NCBI GenBank assembly: GCA_020073665.1
Contig: JAIQEU010000006.1
Span: 124,001-188,000, forward strand
Direction of reading: 5' to 3'
Origin: Terriglobia bacterium
GTDB taxonomy: Bacteria > Acidobacteriota > Terriglobia > Terriglobales > Acidobacteriaceae
Length of the DNA: 64,000 bases
Shown here: in pieces, positions 25,204 to 35,357 of the stretch
How positions within the stretch are numbered: the first letter of the stretch is position 1
Layout: every line of letters begins with the position of its first letter
Translations under genes and position numbers: made by a program
Notes under the pieces: generated by a model
Told to the model about the DNA's origin: nothing
The model's database searches: none
Seen by the model: the letters and a program-made list of their open reading frames with translations, nothing else

Positions 25204-28200
25204 ATGGAGACAAAGCTCCACAAGACGGTGCTGCTGCTGATCACCATCGCGGTCGTGGTTTCGACGCTAGGGACCACAACCGCGCGGTCAGAGACCTCGC
25301 AGGCAGCGGATGTTCTGCTGCTGCAATCGCAGGCTGAGGCCGACCGGAAATCCGCAGGTTGCGTGACCTGCCACACCTCCACCGACAGCGCCAGCATGCA
25401 CACCACCGGAACCGTGCGCCTAGGTTGTACGGATTGTCACGGTGGCAATAACGAGGTGCGCATCGCCGCCGGAACAGCGCAGAACTCTCCCGAATATCTG
25501 CAAGCCAAGAAGCAGGCACATCCTCAGCCGCGCCTGGCAGAGAACGCCAACTCCTCCGCCAATCCCGTGTGCATCTACACCGGCTGGCTCCGGGAAGACT
25601 GGGACTACGTGCGCTTTGTGAATCCGGGCGACTTGCGTGTGGCAGAGAAGACCTGTGGCTCCTCCGGATGCCACACCGCTGAAGTGCGCAAAGTCCAGAC
25701 CAGCATGATGACTCACGGTGCCATGCTCTGGGGTGCGGCGCTCTACAACAACGGCGCGTTTCCGCTAAAGTCCCCGCACTTTGGAGAAAGCTATGCTCCC
25801 GATGGCACGCCGCAGCGCCTGCTGACCTTCCCGCCTCCTACGACCGACGAAATCAGCAAGAAAGGTGTGTTGCCGTTTCTTGATCCGCTGGAGCGCTGGG
25901 AGATCTCGCAGCCGGGCAACGTGCTGCGCGTGTTTGAGCGGGGAGGCAGGAAGCGACCAGAGGTGGGCAACCCCGGCCTGGAAGAAGATCCAGGCAAGCC
26001 GGAAATCAAGCTAAGCGAACGCGGCTTTGGTACCGAGTTGCGTACCGACCCGGTGTTTCTCGGGTTACAGAAAACGCGCTTGCTTGATCCGCTGCTTTCT
26101 TTCCCAGGCACCAACGATCAACCCGGCGATTACCGTGCCAGTGGCTGCAGCGCGTGTCATGTGATTTACGCCAACGATCGCTCCTCGGAACACTCCAGTC
26201 AGTTCGCCCCGTACGGCAACCTGGGCCAGAGCGCAACCCAGGATCCCACCATTCCGCATGATCAATCGGGCCACCCCATTCGCCACCAGTTCACACGCTC
26301 GATCCCGTCGAGCCAGTGCATGGTGTGCCATATCCATCCCGGCACGAACATGGTGGCTACGTACTTCGGCTACACGTGGTGGGACAACGAAATGGATGGC
26401 GAGCACCTGTGGCCAGCAGAGCAGCGCCATCCGAGCGCTGAGGCACAGAGCGAAATTCAAGCTCGCAATCCCGAGCGCTCCTCCATTCGCGGGCGCTGGT
26501 CTGATCTCGACTTCCTGGAGAAAACTGGCACGCCTGACTTCAACCAGCAACTCCAGCACACCCAGTTAGCCGATTTCCATAGCCATGGCTGGATCTTCCG
26601 CGCGGTCTTCAAGCACGACCGCAAAGGCAACCTGCTGGATGCGGACGGCCATCCGGTCGCTTTCGAGGATCCCGAAAAATTCAAGAAGGCTGTACACCTT
26701 AAGGACATCCATCTCGAGAAGGGCATGCATTGCATCGATTGCCATTTCGAGCAGGACAGTCATGGCAACGGCAAGCTCTACGGAGAAACGCGCAACGCGG
26801 TCGAGATCGATTGTGTGGACTGTCACGGAACTATCGAGCAACGCGCCAACCTGATTTCTTCGGGCATGGCCGCACCCTCTGGCGGTACCGACCTGGCTCG
26901 CCTGCGCACACCATGGAAGGCGCGCCGCTTCTACTGGAGAGACGGACGGCTCTACCAGCGTTCCATGCTCAACGAAAATCAGGAGTGGGAAGTGGTGCAA
27001 GTGTTGGACACGATCACCCCCGGCCAGCCTCACTACAACGAAAAATCACGCCTGGCGAAGACCATCCAACAGGATGGACAAACCTGGGGAGACGCGCCGC
27101 ACGATGAATCCAAGCTGGCCCATCAGAACAGCCGCATGACCTGCTATACCTGCCACTCTTCGTGGGCGCCCACCTGCTACGGTTGCCATCTCTCCATGAC
27201 TGCCAACCAGCGCACTCCCATGCTGCACAACGAGGGTCTGACCACGCGGAACTGGACCTCTTACAACTTCCAGGTTCTCCGCGACGACATGTACGCGCTG
27301 GGGATCGATGGCACAGTTACTGGGCATCGCGTTGCCCCAGTGCGATCCGCCTGCGCCGTGCTGGTCAGTTCGCAGAACGCCGACCGCGAATGGATTTACT
27401 ACCAGCAGCAGACCATTTCGGCTGAGGGATTTAGCGGCCAGGCCTTCAGCACCTTCGTGCCGCACACAGTTCGCGCGAAGGAGACCAAAAGCTGTACGGA
27501 TTGCCACGTCTCACGCGCCAATGACAACAACGCCTGGATGGCGCAACTGTTGCTGCAAGGCGCGAATTTCATGAACTTCATGGGCCGCTACATCTTCGTG
27601 GCCGATGGCAAGCACGGATACGAAGCCGTCGCAGTGACTGAGCATGATGAGCCGCCGGTGGTCATCGGCAGTGACTTCCAGAAGATTGCCTACCCCGATG
27701 ACTACAAGGCACACCTGGAGAATCACCAGGAGTTGAAAGAAGCTCACCGGCACGCCGGTTCGGAGGTTCTCGACGTCCAGGCCCGGGGTGAATATCTGTA
27801 CGCAGCAATGGGCAAAGGCGGCCTGCGTATCTTCGACATCGCAAATATCGACAACAAAGATATCTCCGAGCGAATGGTCACCGCGCCGGTTTCACCGCTG
27901 GGCCAGCGCTTCTATCTGCCGACCAGGTACGCAACAGCAGTTGCGACGCCGACCACCTTGGGTGTCGATCCGCTTCGCTCGCATCGCAAAGAGAACGAAG
28001 AGCAGCCGATCCACCTGATGTATGGGTTCCTCTACGTGGCCGATAAGTACGAAGGCTTGGTGATCGTGGGTGACCCCAATCTCAAGAGCAAAAGCCCGGG
28101 CGTGGGGACGCTGCTGGATGGCAATCCGGCGAACAATTTCCTCAAGCGTGCAATGGCATTCAATCCCAACGGCATTTTGAACGGTGCGCGACGCATCACC

Positions 28201-28962
28201 ATCGCCGGCACCTACGCGTATGTCCTCTGCGATCGAGGCCTGGTCGTGGTTGATTTGAATAACCCGCTGCAGCCTAAAGTCACGGCCGAGATTGGTGCAC
28301 CTTTCCTGAATACCCCAAGGGGAATCGCGGTGCAGTTTCGATACGCATTCGTGGTAGACCGCGAAGGCCTGAAGGTGCTGGACGTGACTCACCTCGACCA
28401 GCCGAAACCCGTACCTGACGCTGTAGTCGCCCTCGAGGATGCCCGCAACCTTTACGTGGCCCGCAGCTACGCCTACATTGCTGCCGGGAAGCAGGGACTT
28501 GCCATCGTGGATGTTGAGCATCCTGAAAGCCCGAAGCTGGACCAGGTATTTAACGCGAACGGCGCGATGAATGACGCAAATGACGTCAAGCTGGGAATGG
28601 TCAGTTCGAGTCTGTTCGCCTACGTCGCCGATGGGAAGAATGGCTTGCGGGTTGTGCAACTATTCTCGCCGTCAGATGATCCGGCATTCGGTGGCTTCAG
28701 CCCCAGGCCCATGCCCAAGCTGATTGCTGGCTATCGCACGCAGGGACCAGCACTGGCCATCTCCAAAGGGATCGACCGCGATCGCGCGGTCGACGAAAGC
28801 GGAAATCAACTTGCTGTGTTCGGACGGCGGGGTGCCCGTCCATTCAATCGCCAGGAAACGGAACGCCTCTACTTGCGGGATGGCAAGTTATTCACGGTGA
28901 CGGACGAGCCACCCGGTGCGCCGCGAGGAAGTGAAAAGCAAGCAGCAAGCGATCCTCGCTGA
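25204..28962 (+). CDS. Ten-heme cytochrome c fused to LVIVD-type propeller
   Basis: A 1252-residue exported protein (signal peptide [20 protein letters not shown]). Residues about 50-790 contain nine CxxCH motifs (CVTCH, CTDCH, CSACH, CMVCH, CIDCH, CVDCH, CYTCH, CYGCH, CTDCH) and one CxxxCH (CGSSGCH), giving ten probable c-type hemes. The last about 400 residues are LVIVD-like repeats ([54 protein letters not shown]) that fold as a beta-propeller. The protein is large enough to reach across or sit on the outer membrane. It follows the beta-barrel gene by 17 bases, so the two are co-expressed, and converges with the second ten-heme gene. Confidence 0.88.
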   Translation: METKLHKTVLLLITIAVVVSTLGTTTARSETSQAADVLLLQSQAEADRKSAGCVTCHTSTDSASMHTTGTVRLGCTDCHGGNNEVRIAAGTAQNSPEYLQAKKQAHPQPRLAENANSSANPVCIYTGWLREDWDYVRFVNPGDLRVAEKTCGSSGCHTAEVRKVQTSMMTHGAMLWGAALYNNGAFPLKSPHFGESYAPDGTPQRLLTFPPPTTDEISKKGVLPFLDPLERWEISQPGNVLRVFERGGRKRPEVGNPGLEEDPGKPEIKLSERGFGTELRTDPVFLGLQKTRLLDPLLSFPGTNDQPGDYRASGCSACHVIYANDRSSEHSSQFAPYGNLGQSATQDPTIPHDQSGHPIRHQFTRSIPSSQCMVCHIHPGTNMVATYFGYTWWDNEMDGEHLWPAEQRHPSAEAQSEIQARNPERSSIRGRWSDLDFLEKTGTPDFNQQLQHTQLADFHSHGWIFRAVFKHDRKGNLLDADGHPVAFEDPEKFKKAVHLKDIHLEKGMHCIDCHFEQDSHGNGKLYGETRNAVEIDCVDCHGTIEQRANLISSGMAAPSGGTDLARLRTPWKARRFYWRDGRLYQRSMLNENQEWEVVQVLDTITPGQPHYNEKSRLAKTIQQDGQTWGDAPHDESKLAHQNSRMTCYTCHSSWAPTCYGCHLSMTANQRTPMLHNEGLTTRNWTSYNFQVLRDDMYALGIDGTVTGHRVAPVRSACAVLVSSQNADREWIYYQQQTISAEGFSGQAFSTFVPHTVRAKETKSCTDCHVSRANDNNAWMAQLLLQGANFMNFMGRYIFVADGKHGYEAVAVTEHDEPPVVIGSDFQKIAYPDDYKAHLENHQELKEAHRHAGSEVLDVQARGEYLYAAMGKGGLRIFDIANIDNKDISERMVTAPVSPLGQRFYLPTRYATAVATPTTLGVDPLRSHRKENEEQPIHLMYGFLYVADKYEGLVIVGDPNLKSKSPGVGTLLDGNPANNFLKRAMAFNPNGILNGARRITIAGTYAYVLCDRGLVVVDLNNPLQPKVTAEIGAPFLNTPRGIAVQFRYAFVVDREGLKVLDVTHLDQPKPVPDAVVALEDARNLYVARSYAYIAAGKQGLAIVDVEHPESPKLDQVFNANGAMNDANDVKLGMVSSSLFAYVADGKNGLRVVQLFSPSDDPAFGGFSPRPMPKLIAGYRTQGPALAISKGIDRDRAVDESGNQLAVFGRRGARPFNRQETERLYLRDGKLFTVTDEPPGAPRGSEKQAASDPR

Positions 28963-28971
28963 AAGGGCCGC

Positions 28972-30339
28972 CTAGTTTTTCGGCATCCTCAGCCGCGCGG
29001 TTCCTCGTAGCTCGGGAATGCTGAACCGCCCTTTCGTCCGCTTGGCCTTGCTCCAGTCGTGATACTGGTGGCATTCGAAGCAACGTCCTTCTGCGGACTC
29101 TTTCATCGGCCCTTGCTCGCGATGGCACTGCTGGCAGATCTGGATGCTGGGCACCAGGATGTCAGCGGTGTCGCGACTGTTGGGGGCACGCGTGTGGCAC
29201 GCCGTGCAAGCCATCGCCCGATGGGCCTGGTGATCGAACTCAGCATGCGGAAGCCAGCGGGCGGTGATGCTGGATTTCGCGACTTCGGGGAGCGGGCCGC
29301 CGGTAAAGTTAAGGGTATGACACTGCTTACACGTCTTGAGCCATAGCAAGTGTTCGGCGTCTTCCACGCGGAACTCTACCCATTCAGAAGCGTTGCGCGC
29401 GACCCGAGGAATGCGGGCGCGCTCCGGCAACTCGCGATTCGAAGCTTCTACTTCGTGGACCGCCGCAGGATGTGCAGCGATATATTCTCCAAACTGCTTA
29501 ATTAGGAACGCATGAACGACTTCGGGCTTGTCATGCGGGACCTGCGCATTGCCAAACCGATTATCGAACTGGAGCGTGTGACAGGCGGCGCAGTGCCAGG
29601 CGAAGGCTGGAGGCACCATGGGCGCCTTCGATCCTCGCTGGTTCAGGTCTTGCGATGTCAGCTTCAAGGCCGCAGAATGCAGTTCGGTTGACGCATATGG
29701 CCACGTCTCACCGCTTCCAGTCGCACGATGGCAGTCATCGCAGCTCATTTCCACCCGCGTGTTGTTGGGACCCATCAAGTTGGGCTGCAAATGGACGTAG
29801 TGATTGAGCTTAATCCGCCCAGGATCCGTCCTGCCCGGTGCCAGCACCGAGAACTCAGGATGCTGGCGATCAAATCCGCCGATGGAGGCCGCGTAATGTG
29901 GCTGCCCGTCGCGTGTACGGAGGTTGGCATGACATTGCATGCAGCTGGCATCGGAAGTGGCGGCTAGGCGTATCGCTCCCTGGTGTTCCACGTGACAGGA
30001 AGAACACTGAGGAGTGAAGGTCTGCTCGGGTTGATGTACTGGTGCATCGTGGCAGGTGAGGCAAGCCTGGTCGCTTACATGCGCAAAGAATGCGCCAGTG
30101 CGGGCCACGTGGCAGAGGCCGCATTGCTGCGTAAACACCGCATGCGAATGCGCCAGCGGGCCGCTGGAGTAGGCCTTTTGTCCACCCTCGGCACGTTGCC
30201 CGACTACCCAGCCCAATGCAATCAACGGAACACCTACCGATAGCCACAAACGCCAGCGACGAAACGGATGCGGACGCGCGAAGTACTGCAAGTCAATTCG
30301 CTTGGCTAGTGTCTTGGTCGTTCGCGTGCGTTGCGACAT
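28972..30339 (-). CDS. Membrane-anchored ten-heme cytochrome c
   Basis: A 455-residue protein with one uncleaved N-terminal TM (LWLSVGVPLIALGWVVG, about 32-48), then a periplasmic domain with ten CxxCH motifs (CGLCH, CLTCH, CSSCH, CMQCH, CDDCH, CAACH, CKQCH, CTACH, CQQCH, CFECH). The arrangement resembles quinol-linked NapC/NrfH-type anchors only in having a single TM; the heme number is much higher. It is last in a four-gene operon, 9 bases after the membrane protein gene, and so probably receives electrons from that protein and passes them into the periplasm. AGGA precedes ATG. Confidence 0.88.
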   Translation of the reverse strand: MSQRTRTTKTLAKRIDLQYFARPHPFRRWRLWLSVGVPLIALGWVVGQRAEGGQKAYSSGPLAHSHAVFTQQCGLCHVARTGAFFAHVSDQACLTCHDAPVHQPEQTFTPQCSSCHVEHQGAIRLAATSDASCMQCHANLRTRDGQPHYAASIGGFDRQHPEFSVLAPGRTDPGRIKLNHYVHLQPNLMGPNNTRVEMSCDDCHRATGSGETWPYASTELHSAALKLTSQDLNQRGSKAPMVPPAFAWHCAACHTLQFDNRFGNAQVPHDKPEVVHAFLIKQFGEYIAAHPAAVHEVEASNRELPERARIPRVARNASEWVEFRVEDAEHLLWLKTCKQCHTLNFTGGPLPEVAKSSITARWLPHAEFDHQAHRAMACTACHTRAPNSRDTADILVPSIQICQQCHREQGPMKESAEGRCFECHQYHDWSKAKRTKGRFSIPELRGTARLRMPKN

Positions 30340-30348
30340 CGCTTTGTC

Positions 30349-31269
30349 CTAGAACCTGATCGCCACTACGGCATGCCATGCGCCCAGAAGCAACACCGCA
30401 TACGACAACGGAATGTGCACCAGCAGCCACCCATGCAGGATTCGGTGAAGCCGGTTCTGCTTGTCCAGTTGGCGCTTTTCAAGGCAAATGTTTTCCAGAT
30501 CGTCCACTTGCGAATGCAGGTTCGGCGGAAGCAGCACTCGCAAGTGCCGGAACATGGCTTGCGCCTGTGCCGCAGTGCCCAGTCGAACCCCACGCGGACC
30601 CGCCTTTTCCAGATACGGCAGCATTTCGGTGAGCAGGAATTGCCGCAATTCGTTGCTGGTGGGCTCGTCGGCTTGCAAGCCGGAAGCCACGGTTACATCC
30701 CAGTTGGCTCCTGCTGACGCAGCCACCGCTCGTTGCCGTTCGCTGGCGCCGGAAACCTCGCCTTCAAGTGTGGCGCAGCATTGGTCCACCAGCCGAGTGG
30801 CTTCTTGCGCCAGTTGGCCTCGCACCCGATCGATCTGTTCATAGATCGTTTCCATGGGGAGCTGTGCGGTGTGAATCCGTGGAATGAAATGCTGAAGCGC
30901 CGCTCCCAGCAGTCCACTAGCGAACACGAAGACGAAAAGCCACATCAGCACACGCGTGAGTTGCGTGCCAAAGTGAAATCCGCCGTGGAACAGGATCAGC
31001 GGAAAACTCACCAACCCAAGCCACAAGTGGCCTCGCATCCAGGTCTGAGCGCGCCCCACACGCCAAACGGGAAACTTCTTCCGCAAACCAAGCAGCCCGG
31101 CGAACAACATGAACGCGAAGCCCACGCTGCCGTAAATCAATCCCAGGACGCTGCTGCCCTTGGGCCCCTGCGGAGAGTTCAGGCTGTACGGCACGTACAC
31201 CACAGTCGCAAGCGCGAGTCCCACGACGCTGCCCAGGAACCACTTGCGGTGTGTCTGGTCAATCAGCAA
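30349..31269 (-). CDS. Multi-His membrane protein, probable b-type cytochrome
   Basis: A 306-residue protein from a TTG start, 6 bases after the preceding stop. Three or four TMs are in the first 125 residues (FLGSVVGLALATVVYVPYSL; VLGLIYGSVGFAFMLFAGLL; LWLGLVSFPLILFHGGFHFG; VLMWLFVFVFASGLLGAALQ), a helical extramembrane domain covers about 125-265, and a last TM ends the protein (LLVHIPLSYAVLLLGAWHAV). Histidines in or at TM helices (RGHLWLG, LFHGGFHFG, LHRILHGWLLVH, AWHAV) could bind two b hemes as in cytochrome b561 or ferric reductases. It would link the cytoplasmic iron-sulfur proteins to the periplasmic ten-heme cytochrome. Heme binding is inferred. Confidence 0.65.
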   Translation of the reverse strand: MLIDQTHRKWFLGSVVGLALATVVYVPYSLNSPQGPKGSSVLGLIYGSVGFAFMLFAGLLGLRKKFPVWRVGRAQTWMRGHLWLGLVSFPLILFHGGFHFGTQLTRVLMWLFVFVFASGLLGAALQHFIPRIHTAQLPMETIYEQIDRVRGQLAQEATRLVDQCCATLEGEVSGASERQRAVAASAGANWDVTVASGLQADEPTSNELRQFLLTEMLPYLEKAGPRGVRLGTAAQAQAMFRHLRVLLPPNLHSQVDDLENICLEKRQLDKQNRLHRILHGWLLVHIPLSYAVLLLGAWHAVVAIRF

Positions 31270-31275
31270 AGTGCG

Positions 31276-33441
31276 TCAACTCCTGTTCAACGGGCTGGAC
31301 TGCTTCAGCAATCCCGCAAAAAACTCGGGAGGATTCACCCGGTGTGCGGCGTCATGCGGGCACGCGTAAACACAGCTCGGCTCGGCGTGGTCGTGGCATA
31401 GGTCGCACGAGGTGGCTTTGACGCGCGTCCCTGCGATCATTCTTCCGGGATGGTCCGGGTCATCCAGTTCGACCGGGAACGGGTGCAGGTTGATGTTTCC
31501 GTACGGACAGTTGTTGGCACAGAGGCCACACCCGATACACCAATCTTCAATAATGACTTCCAGCGTGTTGCGCCGCCGAATGGACCCTACCGGGCACCCA
31601 ACCATGCACAGCGGGTCGCGGCACTGGCGGCAGGAAGTTGCCACCAAGTACTTGTCGAAACGCAAGCCTTCGCGCACCAGGCGGCTGACGCCATCGTGCG
31701 CGTCAGCGCAGGCGCGAACGCACTGGTCGCAGCGGGTGCAACGATCCAGATCGAGCACCAGCAGGCTCTGGGCTTCCATCAGGCCGTTGGCGAGGAACTG
31801 GTCCACTGGGAGGTTCTGAATCTGGGTGATGCGCCGGCGGTTTTCTTCGAGGCGCTCGTGTGCAACTTTTTCCAGGCTGGCACGGACCTCAGGGAAGCGT
31901 TCGAGCATGAGCTCAAAATCTTCCCGCAGGATACGTACGACCTCCACGTGGTCGAGGGCAGTGCAGGTCGCTGTACGCGGACTGCCACTCAACAACGCGA
32001 TCTCACCGAAGTATCCGCCGCGTGCCAGGTATGCCAGGATCAGATCACCGCCCGGCCGCTCCTCCGACACTTTTACAAAGCCGATGCGAATCAAGTAGAA
32101 GCTGTCGGCGGGCTCGCCTTGACGGCAGATCACCTGGCCAGGGCTGAAGCGAACCAACTCCACACGGTCCCGCAGATGGTCGATAAAGTTCTTGGTCAGG
32201 GAAGCGAAGATCGGAACACTGCGCAGGTGCGAATCGAGGGCGCGGGTCCGGTAGGTGCGCTCCAGTTGGGCGCGGAAGGTTTTGTTGCGCTGCAGAATGT
32301 CGAGCACATTGCGCAGCATCTCGAGCATCACGCCATCGGTTTTGGCCCGAACCGTGGCCGATCGCGGATAGTAGCTCATGCAGGTCATTTCGCCGAACAG
32401 GTCGCCGGGGCCGAGTTCGGCAATGGGGCTGTCGTAGGGAAGGTCCACGCTGGCATCAATGGGGATGAACGGCCGGTTGGACTCCTCGCTGCGGGAGTGC
32501 TGCTGGCGTGGCGCCAGCATGCTTTTCAGACGGCTGAAAAAGCCCTTGCTGCTGCCTTCGGTCCTGACGTGGGCCATGGGACTCGAAAGGAAGACTTCGG
32601 CCTTGCCCTCCAGGATGTAGAAAGCTGTAGATCCAAATTCGCCTTCGCGGCAGATGATGTCGCCCGCGCGGTAGTGTCGCTTCACCACCGCCTTCTGGTT
32701 GAGTTCGAGGAAGGTTCCCGAAACATTCTGGAAGATCGGCAGGTGCAACAACTCCGTGGGATCCAGGACGTCGCCCTGACCCAACTCTGTGCCGACCACA
32801 CGCTTGTTGGTCAGCGCGCCGGTGGGACAGGAGACCATGCACTCGCCGCAGGAAACGCACGACGACTCCGCCATTGGCAGGTTGTTGTCGAAGGCCACGC
32901 CGGCCTGGTATCCCTTGCCGCGACGCGCCAGCACCCAGTTGTGGCGAATGTCATCGCAGCCGCGAATGCAGCGGTCGCACAGGATACAGGACTCGTGATC
33001 GACTGCAATGACCGCGGAAGAGTCGTCTTTTCCTCGTGGAGTGGCGCGGCGAGGGAAGCGAGGTTGACCGATGGCCGCAGCCTCGGCCAGACGCTCCAGT
33101 TCGCAATCTCCGGAGTGCTGTTGGCGCGCGCAGGGCGCCGGGTGGTCCGACATCAGCAACTCGATTAAGGTGTGACGTGCCGCTTGCACTTGCTCGGTGC
33201 TGGTCTTCACCGTCATTCCCGGTTCTACCTGGCGGATGCAAGAGGCGGCATAAACTCGCTGCCCTACATCCACTACGCATACGCGGCAGACGCCGACGGG
33301 ATTCTCATTTTGCTGGTGGCAAAGGGTTGGTATGGGGATGCCGTTGATCCGTGCAGCATCGAAGATTGTCGTGCCCGCGGGTACGGAGACGGGCCTGCCG
33401 TCTATCGTGAGTTGAATCTCGGGCGCGGGCTTGGAACTCAT
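31276..33441 (-). CDS. NuoG-N / double cNMP-binding / HybA-like Fe-S fusion
   Basis: A 721-residue cytoplasmic iron-sulfur protein. Residues 1-80 are a 2Fe-2S domain (C41, C52, C55, C68). An HPAPC...GDC motif like the NuoG/HoxU His-Cys cluster follows near 100-115, then two 4Fe-4S motifs (CILCDRCIRGC; CVSCGECMVSCP) at about 150-205. Next come two cyclic-nucleotide-binding domains (about 230-410 and 425-540), with FGEMTCMSYYPRSATV and FGEIALLSGSPRTATC. The C-terminus is a four-cluster ferredoxin like HybA/DmsB (CTRCDQCVRAC, CRQCRDPLCMVGCP, CIGCGLCANNCP, CDLCHDHAEPSC). The start codon overlaps the NuoEF stop by 4 bases (ATGA), showing translational coupling. The protein can take electrons from NuoEF and hand them to the membrane protein, with cNMP as a possible gate. 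Confidence 0.9.
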   Translation of the reverse strand: MSSKPAPEIQLTIDGRPVSVPAGTTIFDAARINGIPIPTLCHQQNENPVGVCRVCVVDVGQRVYAASCIRQVEPGMTVKTSTEQVQAARHTLIELLMSDHPAPCARQQHSGDCELERLAEAAAIGQPRFPRRATPRGKDDSSAVIAVDHESCILCDRCIRGCDDIRHNWVLARRGKGYQAGVAFDNNLPMAESSCVSCGECMVSCPTGALTNKRVVGTELGQGDVLDPTELLHLPIFQNVSGTFLELNQKAVVKRHYRAGDIICREGEFGSTAFYILEGKAEVFLSSPMAHVRTEGSSKGFFSRLKSMLAPRQQHSRSEESNRPFIPIDASVDLPYDSPIAELGPGDLFGEMTCMSYYPRSATVRAKTDGVMLEMLRNVLDILQRNKTFRAQLERTYRTRALDSHLRSVPIFASLTKNFIDHLRDRVELVRFSPGQVICRQGEPADSFYLIRIGFVKVSEERPGGDLILAYLARGGYFGEIALLSGSPRTATCTALDHVEVVRILREDFELMLERFPEVRASLEKVAHERLEENRRRITQIQNLPVDQFLANGLMEAQSLLVLDLDRCTRCDQCVRACADAHDGVSRLVREGLRFDKYLVATSCRQCRDPLCMVGCPVGSIRRRNTLEVIIEDWCIGCGLCANNCPYGNINLHPFPVELDDPDHPGRMIAGTRVKATSCDLCHDHAEPSCVYACPHDAAHRVNPPEFFAGLLKQSSPLNRS

Positions 33442-35105
33442 GCCGCTCCCCGCTTCGGAAAGCAGACGCCCGCAGAACATCGTCGCTGTGTGATGTGCTC
33501 TTCCACAACCGCAGGGAAGTGCTTCAGAACGGAAAGAATGGGCACCGGAACTACCTGCCCCAACCCGCAGATCGAAGTCAGCTTCATGGCGGTCGAGAGT
33601 TCATCGATCAACTGCAAATCGGTGCTGGAAGCCTGGCCCTGGGTCCATCCGGTAAGCATCTCCACCATCTTCTGCGAGCCCATGCGACAGGGAACGCACT
33701 TGCCGCAGGATTCATTGCGATAAAAGCGCACCGCATTGAGTGCCATGTCGAGCATGCAGCGGCCTGCGGCGCACACCACGATGGCGCCAGAGCCAACCAT
33801 CGAACCAGCCGCAGCCACCGCATTCCAGTCGAGCGTAAGATCCGCCATGGACGCGGGCAGGTATCCCGACGAGGGTCCCGAAGGTGCGAAGGCCAGAAGT
33901 TCGCGGTTGTCCAGAACACCACCTGCGCACTCGTAGATCAGCTCCGAGTACGGGGTCCCCATGGGAACCTCGAAGACTCCAGGGTGCTGCACGTCTCCAC
34001 TGATGCCCACGAACTTCATGCCGGTGGAGCCATTCTTGCCCTGCGTTTTGAACCAGTCGCCACCCCGCGCCAGGATCGCGGTGGCGAAAGTAAACGTCTC
34101 CACGTTGTTGATGACCGTAGGCTGGTTCCAGAGTCCGTTGGTGCCGGGGAAGGGAGGCTTGTTGCGCGGCTCAGCACGCTTGCCTTCGATGGCCTCAAGC
34201 AGCGCGCTTTCTTCGCCGCAGATGTAGCCTCCGGGGCTGATAAAAATTTCCAGGTCAAACGCCAAGTCGCTCCCCAGAATGTGCGGTCCCAGTAGTCCTT
34301 CGCGATAACAGCGGTCGATCTCCTGCTGCAGGATTTCCTTCGGCTCCTCGTACTCATGGCGAATGTAAAGAATGCCCTGGCGTGCGCCGGTGACCAGTCC
34401 GGCCGTGATCATGCCCTCGATCACCAGGTAGGGAACGGTTTCCATAATGAAGCGGTCTTTGATGGTGCCGGGTTCGCTCTCGTCGGCGTTGCAGACGATA
34501 TATTTCTCTTTTCCCGGAGCATTGCGAACGATCTCCCACTTGTTGCCGGTGGGGAAGCCGGCGCCACCCATGCCGCGCAAACCGCTCGCCTTAAGTACAG
34601 CGATGATCCCGCTCCAGTCACGAGTTTCCACGAATCGGCGAACCACCGAGTAATTCGGCGATCCAGCGTAGGGATCGGAGGCAACTGGAGCCCTTGGGTG
34701 ATCACGGGGCTCAGCGGGAAGCGGGTGTCCGGAGAGCACATCGCGGACCTTGGACAAGGAACTGGGCGCATCCAGGCCGCAGTAGATGTGGTCGTTGATA
34801 GCGAGCGCGGGAGCACTGTCGCATCGCCCCAGGCATGACACCTGGCGGATGGAAACGTCTTCATTCCCGCGGAAAGCCTGCTCCAGATTCGTCTTCAGTT
34901 CCTGGCCGCCGCGCAAGTGGCAACTCATGTCGGCGCAAACTCTCACCTCGGCCCGAGCCGGCTGGGTCAAATAGAAATGTGGATAGAAACTGGCAACGCT
35001 GTGGATGCGGCTGAGCGGCAGGCCGAGCTTGGCCGCCAGTTGCTGTAGTTGATCAGCCGGCAAGTACCCGAATTGCCGCTGGATCGCCCTGAGTTCTTCG
35101 AACAA
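33438..35105 (-). CDS. NuoE-NuoF fusion (NADH-oxidising diaphorase subunit)
   Basis: A 555-residue fusion. Residues 1-about 120 are NuoE/HoxE-like with the thioredoxin-fold 2Fe-2S cysteines in VCADMSCHLRGG and VSCLGRCDSAP. The rest is NuoF/HoxF-like: FMN/NADH-binding GLRGMGGAGFPTGNKWE, NADESEPGTIKDRFIME, PGGYICGEESALLEAIEGKR, and the 4Fe-4S ligands ESCGKCVPCRMGSQ plus SICGLGQ. It should oxidise NADH and pass electrons one at a time to the downstream iron-sulfur protein. The start is TTG at 35105, directly after an in-frame stop, with GAGG upstream. No membrane arm of complex I is nearby, so it feeds another acceptor. It is the first gene of the four-gene operon. Confidence 0.93.
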   Translation of the reverse strand: MFEELRAIQRQFGYLPADQLQQLAAKLGLPLSRIHSVASFYPHFYLTQPARAEVRVCADMSCHLRGGQELKTNLEQAFRGNEDVSIRQVSCLGRCDSAPALAINDHIYCGLDAPSSLSKVRDVLSGHPLPAEPRDHPRAPVASDPYAGSPNYSVVRRFVETRDWSGIIAVLKASGLRGMGGAGFPTGNKWEIVRNAPGKEKYIVCNADESEPGTIKDRFIMETVPYLVIEGMITAGLVTGARQGILYIRHEYEEPKEILQQEIDRCYREGLLGPHILGSDLAFDLEIFISPGGYICGEESALLEAIEGKRAEPRNKPPFPGTNGLWNQPTVINNVETFTFATAILARGGDWFKTQGKNGSTGMKFVGISGDVQHPGVFEVPMGTPYSELIYECAGGVLDNRELLAFAPSGPSSGYLPASMADLTLDWNAVAAAGSMVGSGAIVVCAAGRCMLDMALNAVRFYRNESCGKCVPCRMGSQKMVEMLTGWTQGQASSTDLQLIDELSTAMKLTSICGLGQVVPVPILSVLKHFPAVVEEHITQRRCSAGVCFPKRGAA

Positions 35106-35254
35106 GGCGCTGATGTCCTCTTAGGCCCACGTCCTGCTGAGGGGTTGCCGGAAATGTTAGCGTCAAATCTTCGCCCTGGGGAATGGCGAACTTGGGACAC
35201 CAACTGCCGCCCAGCGCCGGGTCTCGCCGTCTCGGGCACGTACCAAACTGTCAA

Positions 35255-35283
35255 TTGATTCCCGTCGCCAGAATGGGTATAAG
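35255..35283 (+). promoter_or_regulatory. Sigma70-type promoter of the c554-like gene
   Basis: TTGATT (35255-35260), 17-base spacer, TATAAG (35278-35283). Both hexamers are close to consensus, and ATG follows 75 bases later. Confidence 0.6.
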
Positions 35284-35357
35284 CAAGCCAATCTGTTGCT
35301 TCACAGATGACGCGTGGTCTTCCTAGATATGCCGGGAGAGGATACGCCGGACGAGCC

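Noticed and set aside
25204-30339. Ten-heme proteins as catalytic nitrite or tetrathionate reductases
   Set aside because: No CXXCK or other catalytic-heme motif was found; all motifs end in His, fitting electron transfer.
31450-33168. 572-codon + strand frame opposite the Fe-S/cNMP fusion
   Set aside because: High GC third positions keep the antisense frame open; the minus strand encodes unmistakable ferredoxin and cNMP motifs.
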